NCBI GenBank assembly: GCA_023055505.1
Contig: JALIRH010000002.1
Span: 40,342,233-40,406,232, forward strand
Reading direction: 5' to 3'
Length of the DNA: 64,000 nucleotides
Source of the DNA: Callipepla californica brunnescens
Lineage: Eukaryota > Chordata > Aves > Galliformes > Odontophoridae
Positions within the stretch are counted from its first letter, which is position 1. Each line of letters starts with the position of its first letter. Under the pieces are notes generated by a model that worked only from the letters and a program-made list of their open reading frames with translations, did no database searches and had not been told where the DNA came from. The position numbers and the translations under genes are program-made. This document shows, piece by piece, positions 61,701 to 64,000 of this stretch.

Positions 61701-64000
61701 ATTTGGCTCCAATTAAAACCTAACACCATAAGTACAGGATTCCTTGCCCTGCTTTTTCTTCTCATGTGAGGAAAAGAAGAAAGAGGCAATGTTTGCAGAT
61801 TAAAAAAAAAAATCTGACTTATATTAGAGAGAGAATGATGGGGATTTTTATCAGGAACTGCAGAAGTCAAGGGAAGTGAGGAAGGCAGCAACCTGACTTG
61901 TGGGGGCCTCTGGAGAAGGCAGTGATGATGGAAGGCTGGACATGGAGCCCATTACCTTCAGCCCCACGTCCCAGCCCTGCTGCTTTGCATGGGCTTTTTG
62001 CTTTGCCTCTGCGTGGTGTAGGGCCCAGCCCCACCTTGCTGGCACCATGCTGCTGTCATGTGCTCCATGTTCCCCACCAGCGCACACCCCCACCCTGCTC
62101 CCAACAGGCTGGCAGCCTAAGGAAGCTGATTTCAAGGCCTGCAGGAGGCCAAAGATCTGGGATAATCATTAGCCAGAAAATCAATCATGTTTATTACTTA
62201 ATCACCAGGAGGAGATAGCTCATCTTTGAGTTTTATTTGCTAGAGATAATGGATCTAAAAGAAATAATCTGATGAAACAGTTGAATCATAGGTCAGAAAC
62301 CAGCATGGTGCTGGTGTAGGAGGGGTTATAAACTTTCCCACCCCCATCATCCTGCAGAACCAGCTCTTGGCCAGGCATTTTTCCTCTCCAGAATGGTCCC
62401 AGCCCCTTCTGGAGACATTCCCACCGTTCAGCTTAATGCTTTTTGTTATATATCCCAATGAGTTTCAGGGGAATTTTAATCCAGTGCCATCACTTGTTAA
62501 TGCATTCTTCAGTAACTAAAAGAGAGTAAATATAACATCTGGACAGTGCAAATCTCTCCCTCCTTGGGCTCCTCCAGCTAATGCAGGGTAACTGTGGCAA
62601 GTCAAAAACTTTCTTAGCTTTAAAGAAAAACACAATTTTCTGCCGTGACCCCTACCCTGACATCCCTTTCATTACAGCCTCAGTAGCTGCATAAGTGGAG
62701 ACCTATAGAAAGGAGGATAACCTCCCCACAGTCTGCGCTCATGCAGTAGGGGAGCAGAAACCCAGCCCTGTGCTGCTCCAAAATTACATTTATGTTTTTG
62801 CCTAATCTGGTCTTTTCTCTGGTTGCAGAAATATAGATGCAGTGCAATGTGGGAGATGGCATAGGCCTCTGCTACCAAACATTGGTACAGCTTTTGTCCA
62901 TACACACTGAGAGAGCAAAAACACTCTGACCTCCAGCACTTGAGTTGCCCTCCTTCTTGGCAGGGAGGCAGCAGAGAGCTGTGGATGTGGCACCACTCTG
63001 TACAGCAGCTTTGGAAGGTAAATATCCCTGCTGGGAGCAGTGGCACAACCTGTATTGTCATCTGTTCTCCTCATGGGAGAGTTTTCCTGAGTTTGACTTT
63101 CAGCTGCCAACAGGCTGAGCAATAGGACGTGCTGGGGACACCACTACCTCCACCTACTCCAGAGCCTGAAGCACCAGCCTATGTGGTGAGGCCATCTGAT
63201 GAAACTGGGAGCCTGAGACTGAAACCTCTGTGTGATTAAAGGGTGATGAGGGCTGCATTTGTGTAGCTGTTTCTTGGCAGACGCTCTCATTGGAGGGCTG
63301 GAGCATTGAGCATGGCTTATTCAGCAACATGGGCCCTACCCCAGGTTTTTAATTCAGCTTGATAGTTCTCTCTGCAGACAGCTGATCCTCCCTTTCTCCT
63401 CGCCACTTCCTTTTGCCTCAGGAGGCTGCTACCCTGTTCTCCTTTGGCATTTCACCTGGAACATCCCAGTCAGGGGGAGTAGGGGCGATCAGACCCCTGG
63501 AGGAAAGGCCTCAATCCCCCAACTCACCACCAGGCTCCTGCTGAGATGGGTGCAGACAGAGCAAGGCAAAGCTGGGGGAAGGCAGCTCAGACCAGGTCCA
63601 GGTGGACAGGCCTTCTGCCCAAGTTGGGAGACTGCTTCTCCAGTGAAGCCCTTTTATCATTCACCATGCAGGAAGAACAGATGTTTGTGACTGTGTTATG
63701 AGCACACAGCAACCACAAAGGCCAACCAGGAAGGTGAAGGGAGACAGTCAGCATCTGCAGCTCGGCTACCAGAGTGCTGCAGGAGTGATGGATTGCCTGG
63801 ATTCTTCAAGGCCATAAATGTTTCCCAGCAGGGCCAGCCTTCTGGGGAGAGCAGCTGATTATTTTTGTCCTTTAAGTGATTTACTGCTGATAACCTGAAC
63901 CAGCTTTAAGCGTTTGGTGGACAATGGTCAAACACCCAGCAAACAATGGAGGCTGGAAGAAAACACCCTGTCTTCCAAAGCTCAGTCTGACTCCAAGCAC
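58746..64000. other. Intergenic region to the end of the window, no gene recognised
   Basis: No large frame or recognisable domain on either strand. The sequence becomes more GC-rich after about 61.9 kb. A slightly CpG-richer patch lies at 59,590-59,820 with overlapping frames on both strands that I cannot assign. The desmoglein gene expected next to TTR in vertebrates is not recognised here. Confidence 0.5.

Overview
The window is vertebrate nuclear DNA, almost certainly from a bird. It holds intron-rich genes with GT-AG splice sites, many CR1 non-LTR retrotransposon fragments (the dominant avian interspersed repeat), a CpG-island promoter, and a transthyretin gene with the longer avian-type N-terminus of the mature protein. 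I cannot name the species from sequence alone.

Layout. 1 to about 1.3 kb: decayed endogenous retrovirus (integrase region plus probable start of a 3' LTR). 4.4-4.9 kb: CR1. 5.2-6.3 kb: CpG island that forms the promoter and first exon of B4GALT6. 5,869-24,329: complete B4GALT6 coding sequence on the + strand, nine exons, 382 codons plus stop, encoding lactosylceramide synthase. Intron 1 (11.5 kb) carries CR1 and mariner-type debris. 28.77-34.60 kb: a four-exon gene on the - strand that is a complete, intact paralogue of transthyretin (147 codons plus stop), here called TTR-like or TTR2. 36.55-43.65 kb: canonical transthyretin TTR on the - strand (four exons, 150 codons plus stop). 44-64 kb: no host gene recognised; it holds CR1 copies, including one CR1 nested inside another, and an unusual cluster of hairpins near 51.1 kb.

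The order B4GALT6 followed by convergent TTR matches the vertebrate TTR-B4GALT6 neighbourhood (human 18q12). The striking point is that TTR is present twice in tandem. Both copies keep the same four-exon structure, the same splice phases, exons 3 and 4 of identical length, a TATA box and a similar proximal promoter with FOXA/HNF3-like sites. The second copy is about 65% identical to TTR over mature residues 10-127 (human numbering). It keeps much of the TTR scaffold but differs at several residues lining the thyroid-hormone channel. This is the best candidate in the window for something under-described.
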